Source: Pseudoscleropodium purum (lineage: Eukaryota; Streptophyta; Bryopsida; Hypnales; Brachytheciaceae). From it: 64,000 nucleotides of DNA. Below are positions 35,837 to 46,576 of this stretch, one piece after another (positions within the stretch are counted from its first letter, which is position 1; the number at the start of each line of letters is the position of its first letter). The notes beneath the pieces are model-generated. The model saw only the letters and a program-made list of their open reading frames with translations, searched no databases and was not told the DNA's origin. The stretch spans positions 20,770,001 to 20,834,000 of the forward strand of contig OZ017804.1 in assembly GCA_963969395.1 (NCBI GenBank). Reading direction: 5' to 3'. Both the position numbers and the translations under genes were made by a program.

Positions 35837-38666
35837 TTACACTGGAATTGGTAGAGTATGAAAATCCCTCATCTCAAGCTTCCAAAGCTCCTGGCCATCC
35901 CCAGTGGATGGGCGAGCCTTGACCACATCAGCCCCAACAGCCGGTTGTCCGTCCACCATCACCACCAGCATCAAAACAATCTCTTCGTTTCTGGGGTTGT
36001 AGGGCTCCTCGCCACCAGCGTCCGGGGCCATGGGCTCAGTTGGTCCATTCTCAACAGCAACGCTGCTGATATCGTCCCCAGTCAATCCCACAATGCGAGT
36101 GCGGTCCATGCCTCGTAGTACAGAGAATAGAACCTCTCGTGTCACTAACGGTACGTCTTCAATAACCTGAAAAGATTTGGAGGAATTTCATTAATTCTCC
36201 CTTTATCCGAAAATAAGTGTGTAAGCATATGATACCAATTTCATTCATAATATTGTAAAAAGCAGAAATTCATAAGGGTCCAAATTTTATGTCATCAAAA
36301 TCAATGAAGAACATCGCATGAGTTCATTGCAACCTAAATGAAATTGGACAGAGAAGAGCCTCCATATGGCCCACTCAAAACAATCTTGAGCTTTAATTAG
36401 GACACTTATTTTGGTTCATAGGGGAGTAAATGAAAAAGGCTCTCAATTTCAGAGCATTGGCACACTTTGAGAATAGTGCCAACTAAGAGTTTTCATTGAT
36501 CAAATCCATGACAAGGCAAAAAATATGCGAAGTTTAAACCTACATTACGTGCGAAGACGACTCTCAATCGTTCAAATTCAGTTCAACTTTGCAAGAGAAG
36601 GTTAGGAATTCCTTTTTGTGACATTTTTGTGACATTCTCTAGAATGCATTCTACGAAGGCTCTCTAGGATGTAATCAACGTTACTGGTTGTCTCAGTACC
36701 ATGAAGCCTACAAGGAGATATGAAAACTAAAAATAATAAACCTTCTTAACTTTTGCGTATGGTACCCAAACAATGCATTCTTTGGTGGAATAGAAGCCTC
36801 ATTCATTTGCTAACAAGAAAATATAAAAGTAATAACAGAACTATGCTCCCCACCGTTTTAGGTTGCTCTTGCCAGAAACATACGAAAGCAGTCATGGTTC
36901 ACCTGGTTCGTTACGTCGACCACAGATGCTTCGTTTGAATCCGCAGCAGCAGCTTCCGGTGCCAGCGAAGGATTGAACACAAAGGTGCGAGGCACGTACT
37001 GCGCAGTCCATTTCAAAGTTTCGTAGGCCGGAGGCTTATCGATATCTTTGCTGCTGGAATGTCGTGCGTGGTTACTGAATCCGCTGGCAGACCCCCTGGG
37101 CAATGTGCGCACAGTCTCTTCTACCAGTACGCATCCTGAGCCGAACCTTCCTTGATATCAATCCGAGATTAAGAAAGTCAATTCAACTGTTCAAACAAGA
37201 CCGTGTAACAAGACCATGCAAAGACGCTAAAAGATCCTTCGTGTTCCAAATCGAACCCTAAATCCTAAACATATTAGCATTTGTCAGAGTTTCCAATATC
37301 TGCCACGAGACTCTGTCTTTGTTTCTAAATCTGGTCCGCGTGGATGAGTCCCACATAGTACTAAATCCCTTGTAGAGTGATTTCCCATTTCTCTCCATTC
37401 TCAGAGGAGCTTGAATTTCATTCCAAGCTTGAATTCTTGACACCCCGTATTGAACATCTGGTCCTACAAACTGAACTACAAATTGAACTACAAATTGAAG
37501 GACTAGAGGTCCAATACGGGGTGTCCAGAATTCAAGTTTGTACAAACCCTGTCAAAACGCCACAACAGAAAGAATATACCCAGTGCTCTAATATCATAGC
37601 CTCTGTGCTCTCATCAAACCCTAATGTTTGGTGAATAGAATTACAGATATGCAGGTGCATTTAGGGAGTCTAGACCGTGACATCCAGAGAAAAACCCTAA
37701 ACCCACACTTTCTGAGTTCAATTGCCCTGAACTAGGCTTCAATGTCTTCAACTTCCCCTGCAGCTCTCCCAGCTCTTAAATTTTCAGTTCAACTCAATAT
37801 TATGATTCCACCAAAAGGATGCCGCAATTCTAAAATTCTCATGCAGACAACGTTCACGAATCCTGAGCACAGGGGACAATTAAGGCAGGGACATCCCAAA
37901 GCACGGCTGATCCATAATCGCTATCCTAAACCCTTAGACAATGTATACATACTGCTTTAGAGAATGGAGACCACCAAAGCATCTGCTCAATTGTCAATTT
38001 CAGGTCACTTACCAACAGAATTTTGAACCTTTCCAACTCTGGATACTGTATCTAAATAATGAATTATTAAGTGCGTCAAAACCCTCTTTCACTTGCTAAC
38101 AAACACCCAAGGCAAGAACCCAAGGCGACAAGAATAGCAATGTATGAGGAACTAGACCACCGAAAAACCCGTCCAAATGTAGTTTCAGATCCTCTACCCA
38201 AAAAATTTCAAACTTCATAACTCTTACACACATTTCCAAATAAACCATTCTTTGCTGCACCAAAACCCTCTTCTCATTCTTTACCACAAACCCTAATTAC
38301 CACCACTCAAGTTCCGTACCTCTCTAAACCTTTCTTCCCCAACGCTCGAATAGCCGCAGCTCGATCCCCATCCTCACAACACCGATCAAAAACCTCATCC
38401 CACACGAGCATCAAAGCATCGAAGCTCCACCCATGCGTTCTGCCCCCTCGACCCCCTCCCGCCTTCCGCTTCTCCTTAATCTTCTTCTTCTGCTGCTGCT
38501 GCTTGCTGGCCGCCATACACACCACTCCCGGTTTCTGCCGAGAAACCCTACCATCCCATGAAACTCTACCACCTCTCACTATGTCTGCGAAGTCGCGTCG
38601 GGAGGATTGAATTGACGATGCTACTGAGCATAGTGAGCCGCTTCGGGTCATGAAACTGGACGCCAT
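35837..38666 (-). CDS. Probable plastid-targeted protein of unknown family, three exons
   Basis: Exons on the minus strand are 38666-38320, 37146-36903 and 36166-35837. All junctions are GT-AG and phase-consistent, and the spliced frame gives 306 residues. The first 55 residues are rich in Ser and Arg, lack a run of acids, and end in a VVCMAA-like cleavage motif. That fits a chloroplast transit peptide. A basic linker (KKKIKEKRK, then a GGG/R stretch) follows, then WDEVFDRCCEDGDRAAAIRALGKKGLERFGSG, a helical segment with conserved look. The C-terminal half (LKWTAQYVPRTFVF to WKLEMRDFHTLPIP) looks folded, beta-rich and free of membrane segments. I do not recognise the family and assign no function. 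Intron 1 carries a foldback and two family D repeats; intron 2 carries one more. Confidence 0.75.
36754..36818 (-). repeat. Family D repeat in intron 2 of the plastid-protein gene
   Basis: Read on the minus strand it has CTTGTTAGCAAATGAATGAG, a CACCAAAGAATGCATT block, a GGGTACCATA block and then CAAAAGTTAAGAAGG, in family order. It lies in the sense of the host gene. Confidence 0.65.
37428..37536. repeat. 109-bp foldback in intron 1 of the plastid-protein gene
   Basis: CTTGAATTCTTGACACCCCG at the left is matched by CGGGGTGTCCAGAATTCAAG at the right. The arms extend to about 38 bases through a GGTCCT/AGGACT block. The loop holds three near-repeats of AACTACAAATTG. It could be a small foldback element or a hairpin within the intron. 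Confidence 0.8.
38049..38290 (-). repeat. Two family D copies in intron 1 of the plastid-protein gene
   Basis: Minus-strand copies at 38290-38213 and 38104-38049 share GAGGGTTTTG, GCACCAAAACC-complement and GTTATGAAG or GGATAC-like blocks in family order. Both lie in the sense of the host gene, close to the exon 1 donor. Confidence 0.65.
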
Positions 38667-39127
38667 TGGAGGGAAGATCACGACGGGGATGCAGATGTGG
38701 TCATCTCTATCGTGGAATGCGAAATTCCATCACTGAAAACAGGGATTTGCGACAAAGGGAAATTCTTACAATGTGAGGAAAATTCTTGCAATTGAGAAAA
38801 TGCTCACAATTCTCAATTCCTAACACTAAGAGCGAGAAACAATGGGAATGTAATCACGAAGTTGCTACAAGGGAGGGATGGAACGCCGGAGAATGGAGAA
38901 AGGAGGAGAGGGGGTTATGGGTTTTAGGGTTTTAGGGCTGAATGGACGATGGAGTGGATAAGGGAATGTGACACCTGCTGTTGCATCCCTCCAGATTCCA
39001 AAATGTACTCCTGGGCATGATTCTAAAATGTACTGCATTTATTCTTGAGAGTCAAGGGTCGTTTTTCGGATACTTTAAAAATTCATAGTTTACTAGTATT
39101 CATGTTATTTAACCCTTAAACACACTA
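38667..39127. promoter_or_regulatory. Upstream flank of the plastid-protein gene
   Basis: The first 300 bases are GC-richer and probably contain the minus-strand promoter and leader. No clear TATA element was identified. The flank ends in TTAACCCTTAAACACAC beside the pogo-like element, which resembles a family A end. Confidence 0.35.
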
Positions 39128-39340
39128 CACTAAAATTGGTAAATAGTGTTGGCTACACTAATTGTCAACAATAACATTAATTATGATTTGCAAAATTAGT
39201 GTTAGAATATTATTTACCCATTCTAATATTATTTTAGCTCTATAGTAAAATTTCAACATTTCAACATTTTTATGAGAGTGCATTTAGTATTAGATGGGAA
39301 CAAAATATAGAAGTTGGAATGGTGGGGAAAAAGCAGTGTA

Positions 39341-39500
39341 TAAAATGCTGAAATAAACACTAAAATGTTGAAATAAACCTTGAAATAATTAAATATACAC
39401 TAAAATGTTGAAATAAACATTGAAATAATTAAATAAACACTACAATGTTGAAATGCTAAAATAAATGACATGCTGAAATAGACAATGAAATGTTGAAATA
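39341..39500 (+). repeat. 40-bp tandem repeat inside the pogo-like element
   Basis: Phrases of the form CACTAAAATGTTGAAATAAA recur at 39358, 39398 and 39438, a 40-base period, with a degenerate extension to about 39500. It lies between the left inverted end and the transposase remnant. Confidence 0.75.
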
Positions 39501-39616
39501 TTTTATATTATATGTATAAGTTGCTAAATATAGCAACAATAAAAAACACAACATAATAATCCTAGTTGTAGGCAAAAAATTTGAGGGAAAAAATAGTAAA
39601 ATATCAAAGAGGATTT

Positions 39617-40900
39617 CTACATTGCCTTATTGAAATTGGGTAGTTCTTGCTCTTGGAAGTATTGCAAATATATTGCAATTATCTCTCGAAGATGTGGAAA
39701 CAATCATTCTATATTCCAAAATTCATTAAGTCCTAACGCCAAGCCACAACAAATCATTGCTTTTCTAGCATAGGATATATTGTCACAATCCACCTCTCGA
39801 TTAACATCTTCTACACTATCAACAGCCAATTGTAGAAAAAAATGTTTCCCATGATTTGTCAACTTCCCTAACCATTGTCCATCTACCCAGGGTGCATTTT
39901 GCCAAGCATTTTGTTAAATCAACTCAATTTTCTTGGCTTCCCACTATCTTATCCATGCATATTTGATTTTTGAAATGAGCAATGTATCTGTTGATTGGTA
40001 AAGGTGAATAGAATATGGAGGCAGCAATTTCAAAACTATGTTTTTGGCAACTAGGACAGTAGCCAATCTAGGGGTTATAGTGTGGCCGCTACAATTATTA
40101 AATTATATGATCTTTATGGGTTGATGAAGATCAGTTTGATATGCACGAGTTTCTAAAAAGTATTTGGGGAAGATGGTTTGGTCCATCCAACCTTTAGGGC
40201 CTATTTTATAAGAAACCCTAAGAATATTATCAATCAAACTTCAGATATGATAGCTCTTATTTTCATTTAAGAAAATGAACATAGAAGCTTCTATTATAGC
40301 ATGACAGTTGCCTAAAATGTGAACCACCAAGGTCATGGACTCCTTACCTAAATCAACTTCAACATATTTGACAGTTGTATCTTCCTGAAACCTTAAAGTT
40401 CAGCCATTGTCAAGATTGACAACAAAATGTGTTTCATCTAAGTTTTCCATGAGATTTTCATCAAATTCCCCAAATGCAAATCCCCTTTGCAAGCCCCTCA
40501 AATGGTAGGCAATTTGCATTTCGATTTCAAGCTTTTTTTCAGGGTTACAAGTCAAACGACCACATTCGGATAGAAGGACTATATTGTGGTTATTCATGAA
40601 TTGATGGACTCAATTCGCTATGATTTTGTTGACCAACAAAATATCATTTTTGGGATCAATAGAATGGGCTATGAAAATAGACTTGGGAACTACAAAAATG
40701 GAAAGGGCCAATTCACGAAGTAGGTGAAAGGAAAATTTGACACCTGATTTGCAGAGGTGATTAAATTTTTCAAGTAATATAGAATACAAATATTGCACCC
40801 ATTCGCTCTTTTGTTTGCCTCAACTTGATTTGGCCTTTCGGAAAATGGCACCTCCTTTTGCCTAATTGACTTCGGCCACAAAAAAATGGAGTTGCAACAT
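39617..40900 (-). pseudogene. Pogo/DDE-type transposase remnant
   Basis: Conceptual reading of the minus strand, across several stops and frame changes, gives the landmarks of a DDE endonuclease in order. First comes ENLDETHFVVNLDNG (first acidic residue region). KGWMDQTIFPKYF follows, then NCSGHT, normally preceded by Asp but here by Asn. KLLPPYSIHLYQSTDTLLIS and a WEAKKIELI block come last. The catalytic Asp before NCSGHT is lost and at least four in-frame stops are present. The N-terminal DNA-binding part is not readable. Confidence 0.75.
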
Positions 40901-41749
40901 CTTCATGGAATTGGTGTTATTGTTGTCACTAGTAGTTGGCTTTCATGAGGTTGGAAGGGTGTTGGCCATGAAAGTGTTCCATAAATGCTTGAATGACCTA
41001 AGGATATAGGCTAATGAAGCCGTGAACAACGACATCCTCGACCATCCAAGAAACAACAGATCGGCTAGTGGCTAGGCTCGAAACTTGTTGAAAATGGTGT
41101 GGAGGGGTATTAGGAGGAATCATGGCAAGTGGAAGGCGGTCCATGGTTGGATACAAAAAACAATAAAAATGTGGTTGAAAAAATGGTTGTAAAAAAATAG
41201 CAACAAAAAAAAGAAACAAATCTTCACATGAAATAGAAGAGAGAAAGACAAATTCAATGGTGTCATCCAAAGTTCAATCTCATACCTCAAGAAAAAGATA
41301 GCAGTGGGGAAACCGGAAGCATTTGAAATTGAGGCAGGAGGTGGGAACCGAGTGCGTTTAAATTCAAGGCAGGAATCCACAGAGTAAAAACAACCAAACA
41401 CACACACACAAATCTTTTCAAGGTGGAGAACCAGAAAGCTCCCCACTCAAAATCTCTTCAAGGTGCTCACCAGACAAGGGAAGAACAAAGAACAAGCCAA
41501 AAAAAAGTTCTCAAGGGAAGGGAGGCAAAAATTGAGTTTCCTAAGGAAGGGCCAAAGCTTGACGATAGGAGGCTAAAATTGAGGTTTCCAGGGAAGGGCC
41601 AAAAATTGAAGTTTACTAGGAAGGACCAAAGCTTGACGACGGGAGTTAAACGCCTCAACACTATTTACACATAAGTCGGAAAATAGTATTGGGGTAAAAA
41701 ATAAGGAACAACACTAATTATCACCCAACACTATTGATCAATTTTAGTG

Positions 41750-43652
41750 TAGCATTCACTTTGTGGATGATGAACAAAAAAGAGAAGGAATATCTTCAAG
41801 TCTGTTGCAGTTTTACATCCGATTTCTTTTGTAGAGCTCAATACAGGACTTTTGTACTGGAAAGTGGAAGTGAGGTAGCACAGAAGGTGAGTGGCATCTT
41901 CAGGGAAAATGGAAAGATGGAAGGTGTTTGAAAGCGTTGAAGTTGAAATTTTGAGGTGTCCAGTGATCAAAGGTTCTTGGAATTGTGAAATTTATTGCAG
42001 AGCTTCGCGTGCCTGCCAAGGTGCATGAGGTCATCATAGGTCCCAAAGCTCTCAGCTGTGTATGTAGGATAGAAAGGCATCAACACATGCTCCGGAATTC
42101 CAATCCGCATTTGAGAGTGATTCTACATTCTTTCCTGACATTCTCTATAAGCGGAAGCGGATGTCCGACGTCTAAATTTTTTTATTATTAGATAGCCACA
42201 TTAGAATTCTTGGACATTTCAAGGGGCGTCAGCTCATTTGTTATTATCTTCACCGGTCAAACTCAAACGCTCGAAATGGTCTATAGGGCAAGGCCTTCAA
42301 GATGACTGTTTTCTTCCACGGCCAAGCCACCACGTCATCGGGAAAGAAGCTGAAGACAGTGTCTGAGCACTTCAATAAGAGAACATGTCAATTGCAAGGT
42401 GCACAGCCTTTTGTGCATGATGTTTCATGCCACTATGCAAGCATGAATCGATAGTGTAGACGCAACTCATGACACTCATGTTTTTTGTTTTTTTTAAATT
42501 TCATGAACTTGAACATTCCTATACTTACCACTAATGACAACTTCACACATGCTATCTGTCAAAGTCAACATGCATTACATAGTAATCAAATCCCATAATC
42601 TGCTAATTGACTGAATTGAATGGGTCGATTCTTTAATCCATGTGTAGCATAAACTGCCCCAGTGAAGATCATACGGCTCTTTCCTCCCCGATCTATTATT
42701 CGTTGAAATCAACAGATCTATTTCACTTATTGCTTTTCTACCTGTTTTGAGTCCCCTGCACGAATTGTGCCGCTTCAGGGTTAAAAAATAATATAGATTA
42801 TTGTTTCTTGTGAATTTTTTCATTGATCTTATTATGGTATCTAGTGGTTAAAGGTTGACATATGTATACCAAATATTTAGGATAAAATTTGGGATATTAT
42901 TTTGAAATAACTAAAAATGTTACAAGGAATAGAAGAATATTTCTATGTTTAGGCATTTGACAAATTACAAATTTTCAATTTTACTTAATTATTTGACAAG
43001 GAATTTCAACCTTGAATACTAGATACAGTATCTTTAGTTTGCAATTAGGAGTACCCCATATGAGACACATGTATTTAAATGGGAGGTATGTATTTTTTTG
43101 AAATAATGTTATCTAAGTAATAATAAAATCAAGAATCAAGGAAATCATGCATGTGAAGCATAAACACATGAGGGAGAGAAACAAAGGAGCAAAATCCAAG
43201 GGCTAGATGAAGAATTATTGGATAGAAATTAAATTTAGATACTTAAATAGATTGATTTAGGATCCATGATAATTTCTAAACCTATGTATAAAGGTATGTA
43301 TCACATGAAATTTTTTGGATACCTACATTGTTGGTATTCTAGAGTATAGATATACTAAAAATCTATAATCCGATATAAAACACACTCTATAATATTCATA
43401 TTCTACCAAAATCAATATAAATTAGCGTGTTCTATATCTATAATTTTTATATTCTAAACATAAAATGTACCCTATAATGTTATCCTTTGTATGTTTTTTT
43501 AAATTTTATGGAAATAACCTCTAGGAAAAAAATAAAAAGTAAGAAATTATGGGAGGACTTTTAGGATAATCCTTTGAAGTAAATGATATGATATATTTTT
43601 AGATAAAACAACATTGAATGATGGCCACATGAACTTTAACTACTATTGGATC
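41750..43652. other. Intergenic tract
   Basis: Bases 41985-42400 are less AT-rich and partly open, but no domain or splice-linked partner was found. The rest is AT-rich. No gene is called. Confidence 0.5.
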
Positions 43653-44637
43653 TTAACCACTAAAAGACCAAGCAGTATTTTTTGGCAACATAATTTTCTT
43701 GAATAGGTGCAAGTAAGCAGAGATTCCATATTTTGGCCCAAATTTTAATAGAAGGTGTGGATGAGGAATATCTTTCATGTGTACTACATTTCAAGACATT
43801 TGAAAACATGAGTCTAAAGTTATGGTCTAATATGTAGTTTGTTTCTCAACTTAGGCAATCTAGGCAGATCTAAAAAAATTATGTTTTTCAAAAACAAAAA
43901 TTTTGAATTGGTTTTCTAGATTTGAATATTTACATAGAAAGCTTTGAATCATTCCATTTTGATTAATGAGTCAAAAGTTATGAGGTGTTTTAGTTTGTGA
44001 GCAGTTATGGATTTTCTACTCCAAAATAAACTTTAAAGTCCTTTGTTGAACTTAATTTTCAATATTTTTGGAAAAAAAATAAACATATTAATTGAAGATT
44101 ATTTACTACAACATTACAACCATTTAGATTGGCATTTTTTAATTCCATAACTAAATTATTAACAATCCAAAATGGTTGCAATTCTTTGGATTCATTCCAT
44201 AACTAAATTATTAACAATTTAGTATGTTGGTTCATTCTCTACTTCTTTTTACTTACTATTTTTTTCTTGTGTGTGGTATGATTCCAAATAATCTGAAAAT
44301 TTTTAAGCATGTAGCAAACTTGCCTTGAAGAATGAATCCAAAGAGTTGCAACCATTTTGGACATTTTTTCATACAAATGTGACCTTGTGAAGTACAACTG
44401 CCTATTTCTTTTTGCAAGGCCCAAAAAAGGCTTTTTGTCAATTCAAATGCTAATATCTTGCAATCTATATGGTGGAAATTTCTGAAATTTTTTGCACATC
44501 TTCTCAAACTAAAATACTACAAGATCCTATGATTACATGTGTCGAAAAATGTTAAAATTTTTTTTGGTACTTATCCTAAAAATGATAATTTTTGAGTGTT
44601 TTTGTTGTAAACATAGTCAAGGAACTTTAGGGGTTAG
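43653..44637 (+). mobile_element. TTAA-ended element, family B copy 2 (about 985 bp)
   Basis: Left end TTAACCACTAAAAGACCAAG. The right end has CATAGTCAAGGAACTTTAGG followed by GGTTAG, so the terminal TTAA is mutated by one base. The interior follows 62344-63277 almost throughout, including TTTTGGCCCAAATTTTAATA, TTTCTCAACTTAGGCAATCT and ATCCTATGATTACATGTGTC. Confidence 0.75.
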
Positions 44638-46576
44638 AAAGAGAATGTAAATAGAGAGCTTTTGAAGCAAAATAAATTTAGCTCAATAAGAATTTAGATA
44701 GAAAATCTTCATTTTTTTAACCTTTCAATTTTTTTAATCTTTGGCATGAATTGATTCAAAACCTTGCCATGCAAAAATAAAAAAGTACTAAGTGACTAAG
44801 ATGGTTACATCATTGAAGAATAAACTAGATATGTTTTCTCATCATACCTGGACATATTTCATCCATCTTCAATAACTCTCATAGTAAATATTAAAAAAAA
44901 TCATCATCTACATATTAGATATCAATTAGTTATTGCTCAAATTATATTTGTATATTATTATAATTAAAGATATTTATTTTATTGTATTTATAAGTTGACC
45001 CACATTTTTATCAATATAGGTTTAGAAATTTGTTTGATATGTTTTTTACTCCATAACATTAGTTCTTCTTCCTCTATTGGAACATTCATATATGGGCTTA
45101 ATTATGCCAAAATAACTACTCCTAATTGTGACATGTTTCTAAATTGACCCTAAAAATTATTGCTTACAATGTACAAACTCTTAAGTATTCATAAGAGCCT
45201 AAGGGTGCATTTTTTTTAGTTTTTTGAAAACTCAAAGTTTATTCATATGACAAAAACAAAAGTATATGTTAAAAGAATGTAGAGTCTCCTTTGACTTCCA
45301 ACAAGAATCAACAAAAATTTAGATGCTTTAACTTTTCAAATATTATAAAGGATAAGAGGTGTCTAATGAATGGCTTTTAATAGGATCACAACAGAAATGA
45401 AGAATGTACCTTTTCATTCAAGAAATTAACTTGTAATTTGGGCTTGACTAATCATCAACAATAGACATTGTTTTTTGCAAGTTAACCTTAGAGGTTTGAG
45501 AAGCCCAATCAACGATGCTAGCACATGGGAGCAAAGACATGAGCCGACAAGCCTTGAGCCTATTTATAGGTATATACCTAACTACAACCATATAACTACA
45601 ACAATTTGAAGGTGTTTATAATATGTATACCTATAACATAGACATTAACTCATAATCATAGAACGTGTTTTTAATATAAACTCCTAGGCTTATTGACTCA
45701 TGAAATTCTATGCTCACATGCTAATACTCCCCAAATGCAACTTAATAAGAATAATTTAATGGTGACTTTTAAACAATGGTTGGGAAATAAGATCCATAGT
45801 TTATCTATATCCATACAGTTAGTGATCAATTAGTACACAAATCAATATTTTTCAATAAAATTTAAAGCCAAAAATTGAAAATTACTTCTAGAATTGGTTG
45901 TAATTGAATACTTTTTTAGTTAAATTCAGATTGTTAAGTTCTAATCATAGTGATTCTTGAAGATCATTATTCTACTTTTTTTATTCAAGTTTTTCAAGGA
46001 TCATTTTTTGAATTGAAACAATTACTTTTTGTGGTCAAACCTACCAATACTCTTTGAATTATAGAAGAGTTGCAAAGCAAAGTCCTTAGAATCTATACTA
46101 TACAATGTTAAAGAATCTTCAAATAAATCAATGGATGAAAAATACAATTTTTGTATGCTTGGGATGTGTTTGCGTTCATCTGTTGTTTAAAATTTGAATG
46201 TTTAGAGACTGTAGAATATGCTTTAGAATATGAATAAGAGTCTTTTGTCTTGATGGAATAATGTTGTATGGTAAAACCACCCATTGCCAAACAGGGACCC
46301 ATCCACAACCGTGGGACTTCAGTTCCTTGCCTGTTGTCTCAACTTTAATGTGATGAGGTGGCAAGTCCACGCCACGTGGCACCAGACCCATGCAGTTCCA
46401 AAGCTCCTAAGCTAGCTCCAAAGTCCAAAGCTTCAAACGGATCCGAAGCTCAATATTCGTCGGAGCAAGGACTGTACCAGTGTCTCAGTCTCGAATTCCT
46501 GCAAGGTTCTTCTCTTAGTTGAGATCGCATCACTCAAATCTTCCACGAGCTTCATCGAATTCATGCGGGAGGAGCC
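44638..46576. other. Intergenic tract and upstream flank of the Rab3GAP gene
   Basis: AT-rich to about 46.25 kb with no gene, then GC-richer (46290-46576), which probably contains the promoter and 5' leader of the downstream gene. An upstream ATG at 46563 lies 14 bases before the chosen start, in a different frame. Confidence 0.45.

Larger units (their letters stand above)
39128..41749 (-). mobile_element. Degenerate pogo-like (Tc1/mariner superfamily) DNA transposon
   Basis: The two ends are inverted copies. CACTAAAATTGGTAAATAGT at the left matches CACTAAAATTGATCAATAGT read inward from the right; similarity continues through GTGTTGG for 30-40 bases. Each end is flanked by TA, the target duplication typical of Tc1/mariner elements. 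The interior encodes a broken DDE transposase on the minus strand. The element is 2.6 kb, reasonable for a pogo-type transposon. Confidence 0.8.
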
